The position numbers and the translations under genes are program-made. DNA of 64,000 bases from contig NC_087076.1 in assembly GCF_026151205.1 (NCBI RefSeq), positions 10,392,902 through 10,456,901 on the forward strand, read 5' to 3'. Under the pieces are notes generated by a model. It saw only the letters and a list, made by a program, of their open reading frames with translations, searched no databases and had not been told where the DNA came from. This document shows, in pieces, positions 45,901 through 57,734 of the stretch (positions are counted from its first letter, which is position 1; the number at the start of each line of letters is the position of its first letter). This DNA comes from Bolinopsis microptera. Lineage: Eukaryota; Ctenophora; Tentaculata; Lobata; Bolinopsidae.

Positions 45901-48669
45901 GAAGAGGTTAATGGCTGCTGTTTTTAAAAAACAGTCGAATTAAATCTGCGGTTTAATGATCTTGAAGTTTTCTTAACAAACTATTCTTGAGTAAGAATCT
46001 GGAGTTGAACCAACTCTTTTCATTTTGTTTTCCTCCCGATTTATTAAATATGATAAAACTAATCAACATCCCCCGTGCAGGTTACTAGCTGACGCGTGTA
46101 TGACTTTAGGGGAGGTGACCACAGTAAATGTGACCATGATCCACGGTGGGACTACACCTAACGTGGTTCCTAGCGAGTTTACTGTCACTCTAGACTGCAG
46201 GTTAATACTTCATGCTATCTTATATTAAAACTTGAAAAATCGTCTCCGTAGGTAGTTTTATTATTCATTATTTGTAACCAACAATTATAACCATGATCGA
46301 TATCTTAGAACGGACCTGTAACCAGGGTTTACATTTTCGGTCCAAAATATTATATTACGATAATCGATAAATGTTTAGAAATAATCGAGATATTACCGGT
46401 TATCGGTTGATAGTGTGGCCATCGAATCTGAGCTCATAAAAGCGCATATAAATATAAGCGCAGTAAACAGTCTATTTAAAGTAATGACGAACTATGACCA
46501 TGAAGAATTTATTATTTAACCTACTTTTGATTCTAAACTGCTAGATCACCTCTCAAATAAGTTGCCGTAAGAAAAATATTATTATTAGCACTAATTTTAA
46601 CCGCTATGTTTCACACAGAGTTAGTCACGAGTACGCGTTCGAAGAGTTCAAGAACCTGCTTAAATCCTGGATTGACGAAGCTGGCGGAGGGGAGATGAGC
46701 TTCATTGCTTCGTCCAACAATGACGCACTCTCCTCAATCGATCCTAAGGACAAATGGTGGAACGCCATAACTGGTTAGTGTCTCAAAACCCGAATATCTT
46801 TTTTTATGTTTTTGTTCTTAGTTGTAGTGAACGTACGGAACGTTCACTAAAAATAGTTTGTGAACGCGTTCGCTAAAAGATTTTAACGTTCGGAACATAA
46901 GGAACGTTAATTGATATGCCGGATTGGACATAGCCCAATTATCCGGCAAAGTACTAGCGTTTCCATTGCCACTTGCCGACAGGATTTACCACGTTGTAAC
47001 AGACAATCCAAATGTCAATAAATCTCTACGACGCTTAATCGAAGCTGATTATGAACACATCATAGGATCATGCTGTGTAACCCACCAGTTCGATCTACTT
47101 GCCGAGGATGTCAGGAAGTTGAGCTGGACCAAGGAGACATTGTCGAATTGTAACATATAGTTACAAATGTGAAGAATCATGACATGATTCTAAAAGTAAA
47201 AACTTTAAGAACCCATATTCATGTCAATTTGCTAAAACCAGGGGAAACTCGGTTTGCCACCCGGTTTATTATGTTAGAGAGACTGAAGGGTTCCAAGGAT
47301 ACTTTGATTAAGACTTATATTGATCCAACCCTTACTGAGTCTGTTAGCAATAAAAGTAATGCTACAAGAATTTGTTTGAGTGCGCTAAAGATTTAGTGTT
47401 TGACCCCCATTTCTGGATAGAAGTCGACTATTTATGCTCAATTCTCGAGCCGATAATAGTCTTGCTTAGATTTTCAGACAATAGTCTTAAGATTCCTGTT
47501 GGTTTCATCGGTGTAATTTATTACAAATATTATCTGTTCACCTTAAAGTTAGCAAATTTTTGATTTTGCTTTCCGCAATAGAAACCATAAAAGTGATATG
47601 GTTAGTCTTGCCAACAAAAGGTGGCTCGAGCTCCATTCCCCCTACATTCAGTAGGGTTTTGTGCTCACCCGGTTTATCAGGGATATGATCAGCACACGAA
47701 TCAGGATGTCTGGAAGGAGTTTCTAGATGTCATGGACACGTGGTGTGACGGCGCAACAAAGTAGAAGATAATTTCGCAGTACACGTTCTACCGAGAGAAA
47801 AGAGGCTTATTCTCTACTGACGCTGCCTCAAGTTTTAGCCAAGATTCTGACGATCCAGTCTCTTGGTGGAGCAACTTCGGTTGTGAGGTACCCGAACTAC
47901 AGAGTTTTGCAATGAAAGCGCTGTCGCAATCGACATCAGCCTCACCCTGTGAGACGAATTGGAGCTTGTACGACTGGGTTATAAACAAAAAAATAAACCG
48001 CCTCACAGTTGACAAGCAGCGAGACCTTATTTATGTTAACGCAAGTTTGCGTCTTATATGAACAATTCACGAATTATGGAGCAATAATTTCATTACTATT
48101 TGCTATACTTACTAGTGACTTATTTTTATTCATTATTGTCTATTTACTGTAACTTATCAAAATATTGACTAACGTTCACTAACGTTCACAAACGTTCACT
48201 ACAAAATGATTGGAACGTACGTTCAGTACGACTAAGTTCAGCGTTCACTACAACTAAGTTTTTGTTTACGTTTATTTTTCTGGGTATAATGGTTATCTTT
48301 ATTTTTCTGGGTATATTAAAGTATATTAAAATTTAGGTTTTTTGCAATTATAAATTGTTCGCCTGCGATATACTTTAATATAGTTATCCTCCCCCCACCC
48401 CCCCCCCCCCCACCTCCCTTAACCATAGAATACATCCTTCAGGTGCGTGCAAAAAGCACTCCGTCAAACTGGTCCCGGAGATATTCCCGGCCGGAACAGA
48501 CTCCAGGTACTTGAGAGCTCAGGGGATCCCTGCGTACGGGTTCTCCCCCATTAACAACACTCCCATCCTTCTCCATGATCATAACGAGTGGCTTGGTGTG
48601 GACACGTTCATGCGGGGGATTGATATTTTGGGGACAGTGATACGGGACTTAGCTAATGTTAGTGGTTAA
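39983..48669 (+). CDS. ACY1: Aminoacylase-1, exons 2-9
   Basis: Exons: 39983-40064, 40256-40368, 40629-40699, one of four exon 5 copies (41022-41205, 42253-42436, 43108-43291, 44717-44900), 45791-45906, 46081-46200, 46619-46773, 48443-48669. All junctions are in phase, and with exon 1 at 12607 the protein is 405 residues. Active-site features are all present. These are the zinc ligands in LLNSHVDVVP, the bridging Asp in DMKC, the catalytic/metal Glu pair in VPDEEIGG, the ligand region ALDEG, the dimerisation-domain His in GNPGHGSRF and the C-terminal HDHNE. ACY1 is a cytosolic M20 zinc enzyme that deacylates N-acetyl amino acids. The alternative exon 5 copies would change about 61 residues around the active site. 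An ORF1 pseudogene sits between exon 5 copies and a hAT element in the last intron. Confidence 0.9.
41800..41925 (+). pseudogene. Decayed exon 5 copy b of ACY1
   Basis: Follows an intact-looking acceptor (CTATCTCAG) with a 3-base insertion, then reads RTLFLSFVPEDGVGAGHGMK, closest to copy e. The Glu-Glu pair has become Asp-Gly and a TAG stop appears at 41900-41902, after which similarity fades. It cannot encode an active enzyme. Confidence 0.85.
42946..43040 (+). pseudogene. Second decayed exon 5 copy of ACY1
   Basis: After CTATCTTAG the sequence tracks copy b (GACTCTATACCTTTCTTTGT) but with frameshifts and loss of the Glu codons. It lies just upstream of copy d, as copy b lies upstream of copy c, so a two-exon unit was duplicated. 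Confidence 0.75.
43540..44371 (-). pseudogene. LINE ORF1-like pseudogene inserted in the ACY1 exon array
   Basis: Starts MATVNDKELEDLLGKC near 44371, continues as coiled coil (EKMKQLKAKLSSIKSQLIEN), then shifts frame near 44000. Further fragments match the ORF1-like gene at 24.9 kb: EEDRSKNVVLFVLPEQKDE near 43900 and NDVYVRPDRSEEERSQDRLL near 43640. Several frameshifts and a stop show decay. The duplicated ACY1 intron sequence (GCATGAAGTTTT) flanks both sides, at about 43400 and 44430, placing the insertion between exon 5 copies d and e after the exon duplication. Confidence 0.75.
46817..48258 (+). mobile_element. Decayed hAT transposon in the last intron of ACY1
   Basis: Bounded by inverted termini CTTAGTTGTAGTGAACG (left from 46817, right ending 48258) and an exact 8-bp target duplication TTTTTGTT (46809-46816, 48259-48266), the hAT hallmark. 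Subterminal GTTCACTAACGTTCAC motifs repeat at both ends. Inside are frameshifted pieces of a hAT transposase on the plus strand: VTDNPNVNKSLRRLI, LLKPGETRFATRFIMLERL, DPHFWIEVDYLCSILEPI, and a C-terminal dimerisation region DDPVSWWSNFGCEVPELQSF with SPCETNWSLYDWV. Stops and frameshifts make it non-functional. Confidence 0.92.
48300..48415. repeat. Short foldback of the AGTATATTAA family plus C-run
   Basis: GGGTATATTAAAGTATATTA at about 48310 faces GATATACTTTAATATAG at about 48370, forming a small inverted repeat related to the 22.2-23.9 kb arrays. A run of about 20 C (with interruptions) follows at 48391-48412. Confidence 0.65.
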
Positions 48670-49949
48670 GAGATAGTCTGATGTTTCTGGAACTATGTAC
48701 TCTGGGAAGCGGTAGCTCTGTCCGAGTTGTCCTAATGACAGAGAACTTTAAATCGAAGATTCGGATATCAACAGTACATGGTACTGAGGACATGTGGGAT
48801 AAATACCACAATTCACGGGACATATGGGACAGTACCACCCTTGACTAGGGAGATACTTTTGGATAGCTATTATGACTTTTATATTACTTATACTCTACGG
48901 CCTACGCGCAATTATTTTATTAATTTGACATCGTTCAACCTTTTTAACTCACATTTATACTTATAGCCGTGTGGCATTTATTTTAAAATTCGATTTTGAT
49001 AGAATAATGGATAATTCCTGAATGGTTTAAAAAATTAATTATTACAGAAAACAGAGGTTTTCTTTTTCCGAATTATCGAAGAATCACAACAGTAACAAAA
49101 ACAATCTCACAAATAAGCCGGAATATTAACACCTGTGAAGCACTAAGAATCAGATAACTGCATTCAGACTTCCTTATCGGACTTAATTTGGGCGGACATT
49201 ACGTGGATGGACATTATTCTGGTTGGTTATTAAATTATGAGCGCACATTTTCAACTTCAAGTTCAATACAGTTAACTGTGGAATTGTATTTTCAAACTTT
49301 AATTAACGTGATTTACATTTTACATTATGAGATTTACATTAAGTGAGAATCTCACTGTGAGATCCCAAAGCCTCGAACATGTTCCCTGACCATGGTCCTT
49401 ACCGAAACATCTAGTTTTACCAAAACATAATATGGGCATGAGTGATGAGGACGCGTGTTCAATTTTCCCCAAAACTCGAGAAGCACGCATTCTAATATTT
49501 TCTCATATGAGGGTGTTTTGGAATCTGAGTTCAAATCAGTTGATATAATATGAGAGAATTCGGCGATAAAAACGAGTAATTTTGCCTGTACTTTAATCAA
49601 GATTTATATAATTTGAGACAGCTTACATCCACGAAATGTAAAACTAAGTCCTTATTGGAAAACTTAGATCTGGATCGATATAAATTTGAAGGCCTTTTTG
49701 TAAAAAATAGCGATTCTTCATTTTAGCAAATCGTCAAAAATGTACAACAGTAACAAAAAGAATCTGACAAATGAACCGATTTCCAGCATTTAGAAAAAAG
49801 TTATTTAAAGTGTTATTATTAAACATCTACGATAAATAATCAACGCTCACATTTTAAGCATAAAAGAATTTGAATAAATTAGTAAATAAGTGCAAAGGAA
49901 ATTGCAGTTTCTTGCCAAAGATGGTCTCTGATAGCCCAACATAACAGAT
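48670..49949. other. Convergent 3' intergenic region
   Basis: Lies between the stop of ACY1 (+) and the stop of FKBP8 (-), so both 3' UTRs are here. No other gene seen. Two weakly similar stretches (ACAACAGTAACAAAAA) occur at about 49090 and 49745. Confidence 0.4.
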
Positions 49950-52900
49950 TTATCCGGTGAAGGATCTAAATCCGTTGTAAGCAGCCACAGCAAGTGCGCC
50001 GATCGTCACAGCGCCCGCCACCATCGGTATTGCACCCTGAAATTTTAAAGATAAGGAGAGTTTATCGATTTTCAGGCGATATTGATAACAAACAATTAAC
50101 GGGTACAAGATGTAAATAAAATGTATGGTCTCAAAAACGATTAAGTAAATTTTTAGACTGCTTCTTGCCGCCATCGTGAATCGTCTCAGCTTTCACATTA
50201 TATGCTTCAAAATTTTAAGCTTATGATAGCTTATGATAGATGCAACAGTGATTTCTAAGATGACCCATTGAGTTTCATTACATTTTCACCTCTCTCTCCC
50301 AATGTTTTGGCACCAAGTACCAAAATATACTCTTGCCTATACTTAACCCATTTTATGTTGTTTTTCCGTCTATTGATACTAGTAGAGACAATATATTATC
50401 GTGTTCATTGCAATACGATCTTACGTACGCCATTTCTAAGACTGTCAACAACACTGTACGTACAAAGATAGGAAGCGCTTGCGTATAAAATGACGTTTCG
50501 GGAACGCGCAGCACTAATGCTGACTTGGAAAAACGCTTTTTGTTAACAAAATTATCGATGGGATTCCGCGCCTTGGTCCTATACACTTTTTCTAGACCAA
50601 CGTCCCACGCATGTGGATGTGTACTTTCGATTATCGCTTTTGTCTCCCTCATAAAATTAGTTAACTCACACATAACAGTACATGATAACGTGACCTTATT
50701 AAGATAATTACCTCCATCCAAGTTGTCTCTTGTTCACCAAAGGAAGTCACCTTCTTTTCTTTTTCTGTCTTTTCCTCCTCCAAATTCAACATTTTTTTAT
50801 ACATCTGTTGCTCTTTTTTCTTCTGACTTGTTATCTTCTTCGTCAATTCTTTAAGGAACTGCTTACAACCCTGATAAAAATGCGAATTTATTACAAAATA
50901 AATCAAATATAAAGTTAATTTAAAACTGCAGCTGCTTCACCTAAACTATAATCCAGATAAACATATTCGTTGCATAATTGTATTATTTATATCAAACATT
51001 TAGAGCAAAGCAGGAAATTCTCATCACTGCTAAACGAAACAAAAACCCAGCAACATACCACACTGTTAGGTTCCAACTGAACAGCCAGTTTCAGAGCCTT
51101 CTCCGCTTCCTCGAGCTCCCCCTTCTGTTCGAGAAGTTTCCCCTTACGGTACAGAGCCTTTGTGTTCTTGGGGTCTACCTCTAAAGCTCTGTTAGCTGCC
51201 TGGATTCCGCTTCCTAGGTTCCCTTTCTTCAACTCTGTGAGTTAGTTAGGGATAGTTTAGTGGTTCATCATGGACTTGTTTTTGATTTGTGAGCAAATTG
51301 TAATATTTTAGGAGTGGTGGTAGCAGTGGAATCTTAAAAATAGAATGCCATGCTGGTTATGACGTTAAAAATATTTACATTTGAAATGAAATGAAATATG
51401 ATATTTGTACCCCGCCCATATTATGAGATAAAGTTTAAGAAATACAAGGGACTCGCTTTAAACATAACATTATGTAATGCAAACTTAGATAAACATGGCA
51501 ACGACTTTTGATATTAATGGTGTCGCTACTGTAAGCTGATTATTTTTATTGCAGTTACATTACGAAACAAACTGACATACATTTATCGTATTTATCGTAA
51601 CGATAAGAATGAGTGTGTTTTAAAATATAAAAATAATGAACATTTCCGTTAACTGTAACGTATAAAGATGATAATGTAGAAGGAAATGAAGAAAAAGGAT
51701 ATCAGTATGCGCTAAAAAATGTATGCATAAATACTTTTTTCACAGTGCATAATACATAATATACAAAATAAATAATTGCTGCACAGTTCTATGCTCATAC
51801 CAGAAAGAGCGAGGTTGCACCACGTCTTAGCTTGCAGATCCCTCATTTCACCACTAGGCTCTCCCGTCACTTCGTAACTTGGCGGATCTAAGTACTTACA
51901 CGCACTGTAATAATATCATGTCACTAATTTGACACATACATTGGAATGTCTTCAAATATATCAAATAACTTAAATTGCACGCTCATTGCCACGGTCACGT
52001 GACTTGAACGATTTAATGTTAACTGTCAGTTTATGTAGACTCGCAGAAGGCACATGAGAAAATTTCACCTTCATTCATGTGGGTGACATTTTCTATTTAT
52101 AGAAAATATGTATATATATCTATATATAATAGAATTGATTTACCAATATAAGCATACCCCGGTAATAGGTTAATAGGTACTATAATATTGTCATATTATC
52201 TGATTTATGTATTGATTAATTTATGCTCATCTCAGCGGCCAATTAAAAATGAGAACACTGTAAGCAGTAAGTACCTTGTGTAATTCTTTGAAGCTCTGTC
52301 GAAATCTTGTCTGGCAAAATGATCGTTACCAATCTTCCTCTTCCGGTCACTGTAATGATAAGTTAGTCACGTGATGAGGGAACATTTGTAGATCCATTTC
52401 ATAATAATATTTACAATCTCTCTCTGAGTTGTACTAGTACCATACTTGCTATAGTAGAATTGGTCATGTGACAATCTTGCAACAAACTTTACAACACCAT
52501 TTCCGATATTTCTAACTTTTCTACTCATACTAAAGTTACTTATACTCAAGTTGTACTTCCTTTTACACCCTTTTACAAGTATATTGTACAATGGAACATT
52601 TACACATAAATACAATCACTCAGAAAATTTGCAACATCAAAAGTCCGATTTACCAGTGCTGTCGTGGGAAGGAAATTATTTAATTATTCCGGTTAAAATT
52701 GGGAAATTGATTTACACTTTATAATTATACATGACTTAAATAGTTAAATACTATCACTTTCGAGAATCTGCGAAACACCTGGTATATCACGGTCTAAAAA
52801 TAAAACAATTCCGCCGTTACTCACCCAATATTAACACGTTCCAGTTCCGACATGTTGCTGATTTTAGGAGTATCCTCCGCCTGGATTATCTCTACAAGTA

Positions 52901-55117
52901 TGAGGAGTGAGGAGTTTGAACCAATGTGAGGGGGTTTGCCGAGTACTCCGTAACCGAACCGGGCATTGGCCAGCGCTTCGTACACTTCTCCTACTTTAGC
53001 CAGGTTGGCCGTCAGGTCGATTGCTGAGAGAATTGTGGTGTTACAAAATGTTAGTGATAGACATCAATTAATAATTAGAAAGTAAGCTTTTTATGACACT
53101 AAGCTGTCCCGGATTCTATATAAAAATGGATGTAGAAATGTAAAGTCGAAATGGAAAGTCGAAATTCAAAAATGTAGATAATCTTTCTTATAAAACATAA
53201 CTCGTTATAACTGGATTACAAAACGTACCGTCAATGACCTCCCCGTCACCAAGCTGAAATGTGATCTCCAAATCCTCATCCACCATCTGTCCATTTGCCA
53301 ACATCAGTGTGTATTTCATCCTCACTTGCTGGCCCTTTTCCAGGTTCTCTCCTGTTCCGTGTTTCTTGATCTGCACGATATTTGTTATTTCATGCGGTAG
53401 TAATAGGTTCAGGGTCCAGAATCAACACAATGTTGCGTTTTGGTGCATTCTAATATTATATTTTATGATGTTCTGCACAAGGATGAATATTGAAAAATCA
53501 GGAAATATTCGGGCCCAGTCGCAGCCTGTTGTTCTGTTATATTATTTAAAGCCAAATGCCTACAAATTGTATATTAGGTTGAGCATTATATAAGATAGGT
53601 AAATCCAATGCCAGAAACTAGTGTGTAAATTGGCCCGTTAAACGACTACAACATCACGATAACAAAAGGGTCTCTAAATAAAGAACTCAGGAAGAAGGAC
53701 CAACCTTCTTTTTGAGGGAATCATTTCCAAGTATTTCTATCCATTCATTTGTTTTAGTAGTTTCCTTCTCCTCCACCTCATTGGGCACAGACTCCTCTTC
53801 ATCAGCTGGGGCCTGGACCTCTGGTTTTGCAACTTCAGCTGGTGTTGCAGCCTTTTCTTCCGGGACTTCTTCAATTTTCTGAGGTGGATCGATTGGTTTG
53901 ACATCTCCTTCGGTGGTAGCAGGAGTTGAAGGTGTAGCTTCAACAATGGAGAATGTTTCTGATTCGACAATTGGTACAGGTTCAGATTCAGGCAGAAATC
54001 CGGTTGGAGATTCTTCAGCGATGACAGGTGTAGCTTCAGCCACAGGTGTAGCTTCAGCCACAGGTGCAGCTTCAGCCACAGGTGCAGCTTCCACCAAAGG
54101 TGCAGATTCGGCCTCAGGGGCAGCTTCAGCTACAGGTATAGATTCGGCCTCAGGGCTAGTTTCAGCCTCAGTGGTAGCTTCAACCACAGGTGCATCTTCA
54201 GCCACAGGTGTAGCTTCGGCAACAGGTGTAGCTTCGAAAACAGGTGGAGATTCGGCAACGGGGCTAGTTTCAGCTTCAGCGGTAGCTTCAACTTCAGGAA
54301 TTGCTTCAATGAAGTTGGCCTCTGGGACGGATTCCTCGACCATTTTAGTACCTTCATCAATCGATTCATCGATGTCATCTTTGACTGATTTATTATCATC
54401 AGCTGCTTCAGCCAGAATACTCTCACTGAACAGCCTCTGTTGAGCGATGGTATCGTTAGAGCAGGTAGACGCTGTGGACCACTGACACCACTCATCAGGA
54501 TGCATCACAGCTTGCTTGTACTTGAAAAGGTCTGCCAACTGTTTGGAGTCTGCAGGAATGTCATGTCCTAATTTAACACCAGGCACCGGAGAAGCAGGCA
54601 GAACAGGCTCTTCGTCAGCAAGGTCCTCTACTTCATCATCCCCAATCATATCAAATGAGGACGATGACCTTGGCACTTCCTCATCAAAGTTGGAAGGGTC
54701 TATTTCAACCTCCACTTCTCCACTGACATTTATAGACGGTGAATCTGACGCGGACGGAGCAACTTCTTCGACAATATTCGTTTCAGCTTCATCCTGAGAT
54801 AATGCAGATCTGGGTGTTTTGAAGTCTTCACCCTCACTTTCATCATCATGCGGTTTCTCAGCTACGTTTTGATCCGCGACCATGGTAAATGATTCCATGG
54901 TAGATGATGAGGGGTTTGTTGGATGGTTTTCAGGATGAGAAGGTTGTAATTCTGAAACTGTGTCGCTGGCAGCTTTCTCTTCTTCTTTCTCTAAGGCAAC
55001 ATCGATTCTAGGCCCTTCCATGTCTTCTAGCAGTTTTGTTTCTTTTTCTTGCTCTTCTGACGTTAATACAGATATGCTTGTATCATCCTTGGACATCCGA
55101 CCTACAAGATTAGACAT
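49950..55117 (-). CDS. FKBP8: FKBP8-type membrane-anchored immunophilin
   Basis: Exons (complement): 53705-55117, 53229-53370, 52825-53023, 52275-52349, 51801-51904, 51059-51234, 50712-50870, 49950-50036. All phases fit; the product is 784 residues. The start is the ATG at 55117. Exon 1 encodes a long acidic disordered region with Ala/Pro/Glu/Val repeats ([12 protein letters not shown]-like), ending [14 protein letters not shown]. The FKBP domain follows ([19 protein letters not shown], then [10 protein letters not shown]). Next come TPR helices ([39 protein letters not shown]), a charged coiled coil and a C-terminal transmembrane anchor ([18 protein letters not shown]). FKBP8 is a chaperone-like protein of the mitochondrial outer membrane and ER. 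Human FKBP8 has 412 residues; the extra length is almost all in exon 1. Confidence 0.92.
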
Positions 55118-55431
55118 TATGATATTATGATATCGATACAATTTTGATAACTCTGAATTAAAATTATTGCTTTACCTTTTTACTCTCAAAAGCAGACAAA
55201 ATTATTCACCCTTGAAGTAAGTGTGCTGAGTATTGCTTCGATTTTGTGTACTATAATATATAAGGTTTCAAATCAGAAAAGATTAAAACAACCAGCCCAG
55301 ATAGAATAAAGTTAAAATGTAAGAATGTCAATAAATTAATAAAAATTCACAGCACAGTGACATTAAGACTTTCTGTAAATAATTTAGTAAAAGAACCCAG
55401 ATATATCACGGATAATCTCGATCTAAAAATT

Positions 55432-57734
55432 TCAAACCTCAGATAATTTCATCCTATCCCATGTATATTGTAAAAATGTAGATTGTTGTTGAAGCTTAGT
55501 TAATCGCTCAAAATGACGTTCAGTATACGGGATGAGAGCTTCCCAATGCACTCTTAGTTTAGGGTTACTCGCAAAAGAGCGACTTTGTCCACCACTTAAC
55601 AAGGCAAACAAAACATTCTGCGCAATTATGGTATGCTTGGAATTTGTGTTCCAAGTCGCCAAATATTCTAAAAGAGATTCAATCTGATCCATCTGAAGAT
55701 TTTCGATAAGATTTCTAAGTTGAGTGGTGCCATCGTCAAGTTCAAGAATCTTCTGTGCCACACCTAGGCATTTATAAGGCATATTCAGAGCCAGGGATAA
55801 AGAAAATGCAGCAGCCAATTTTCCATCAAACAGTAAGTTTCTGAGTTCCTGTTGCTGTTCGCTCTGGAACTGCTCCTCTTTTATTTCCTCATCCTCTTCT
55901 TCGGCAGTAACATCCCTCCAGAAACACAACAAAGAGTCTGCAGCCCCTGAAACAATCCTATCTTCAGTTACCAGTAGTGCCCAACATTTATCAGCATGCC
56001 CATCCAGTGTGGTGACACATTCCGAGGTCTGAGTGTTCCATACCTTTATCAAACCATCAGCACAACATGATACTAGCTGTCTACCGTACGAGGTGAACTG
56101 ACAGTTTAACACGGACGAAGAGTGTCCTTCGTATGTTCTGATACAGCTAAAGTCGGATAACCTCCACAGCTTGACCAAGGCGTCTCCTGAACTGGTCAAC
56201 ACACATTGATCAACAGGACTGAACCTAACAGACCAGATTCCTCTCTTGTGACCCCTCAGAACACCCAACAAGTTCCCTTTATCTGACGACCAAACCTTAG
56301 CTGTTTTGTCCAGGGAGCCCGTTATGATAAACTTGTCATTGGGCGACACAGTCACACAGTTTATGTCTTTCTCGTGAGCCTTTATGGTGTACACACACTT
56401 GGTCTTATGAAGCTTGTCCACATTACCTTTGGCTGGTTGCCAGAGTTTAAGAGTAAGATCACTACTGACACTCACCAGGAGGATGTTTTCAGGAAGATGA
56501 GACCAAGCCACCCCACTTACAGCACTGGTGTGTCCTGTTAGAGTAGCTACTTGAGTGTAGCTGCCCTCATCACACTTCCAGATGATGACAGAGCAGTCCT
56601 TGCTGCTGCTGGCGAGTAGGTTGTGTTCAGGGTTTGTGTCTATGGAGAGGACTGTTCCGGAGTGACCTGAAAGGATGCTGGTAGCGAGGGAGTCTTGGTT
56701 AACAATTCTTATTTGTTCTGAGTTTGTTGCGAGAGCAAGATGACCCTCAAATGCTGACTTAATGTCAATTATCTCATCATTGTAACCTATCAAATTCTTC
56801 TCGACCTCAAGTTCTTTGTTGTAGATGAGAATGTTCTGATCGAAAGTAACAGCAAGTATCCCAGATTTATACGAAATAAGGTTCACAAACTCTCTTTTCA
56901 AAGCAGGAGGATCCTGTTGCTGAACACACTTATTACTGGCCTTGTCCCATGCACGAAGTACTCCCTTATCACCAGCTGTAACAACAAGTCCTCACACAGA
57001 GCCATACCCTCAATAACCTCAAACACAGGAAGTGTCTCCTTCAGCTTACCAGATGTTAGGTCCCAAGTGTTAAGGACCTTGTCACGTCCCCCGGAGATCA
57101 TGGCTGTTTCACTGGGAAACACGAGAGAGGTGACTGGACTAACGTGCCCTTTCAGGTCGTGAATCAGGGTGGAAGTCTCCAGATCCCAAATCTTGACCAG
57201 TAGGTCGTCGGATGAGGAAAAGAGATGTAGTTTGTTAGGATGGAACTGTAGGAGGGTGACCACACCTTTACTTCCCTTAAACTGGTGGGTACAGTAGTTG
57301 TTCTCTATATCCCATACTCTGATGACACTGTCAGTAGCTCCACTAGCCAGCAGTGAGTATGTTGAATCCATAGACATGGACGTTACCGGGACTGGGTGAG
57401 CTTTAAACGATCTGACCAGTGCCTCATCTCCAGAACTCTTCCATTTCCACTGTTTTATCAACAGCGAGGCTCGGTGAGCTGTGAACAAGAGCTCGTTATT
57501 ACCACAGATGGTGATAGCAGCATCCTCCTCGTCACCAAAACACTGAACAGCTTGCCCGGTGGAGATTTCAACCACTTTGACGAGATTTTCACAGTGACAG
57601 AACAAGTACTCCTGATCCGGACTGAGGTGGAGCCCACCCCCTGTGTAAAATGGTTCCAGTTTCTTGTCGATTTTAAAACTCTTCTTCATTTTCACCTCCG
57701 TGCCACTGTCGTCGAATATTTTGCCCTTTACCAT
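55432..57734 (-). CDS. TBL3: TBL3/UTP13, WD-repeat ribosome biogenesis factor, intronless (one apparent missing base)
   Basis: Two overlapping frames make one protein of about 768 codons. From the ATG at 57734, WD repeats run to LPVFEVIEGMALCE. The frame then breaks near 56990 and continues as GLVVTAGDKGVLRAWDKA in the other frame through to the stop at 55432. The total length is one base short of a multiple of three, and one extra G at GAGGAC would join the two. Two propellers of WD repeats are visible (ATDSVIRVWDIE, DLLVKIWDLET, SLDKTAKVWSSD, ALVKLWRLSD, GLIKVWNTQ), followed by the Utp13 C-terminal helical domain (WNTNSKHTIIAQN, LIPYTERHFERL, TWDRMKLSEV). It acts in the nucleolar SSU processome (UTP-B) in 18S rRNA maturation. 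It ends 315 bp from the FKBP8 start, on the same strand. Confidence 0.9.

Noticed and set aside
53898-54443. 181-codon plus-strand ORF rich in Ala, Ser and Gly
   Set aside because: Antisense of the Ala/Pro/Glu repeat of FKBP8 exon 1; its composition follows from the repeat.
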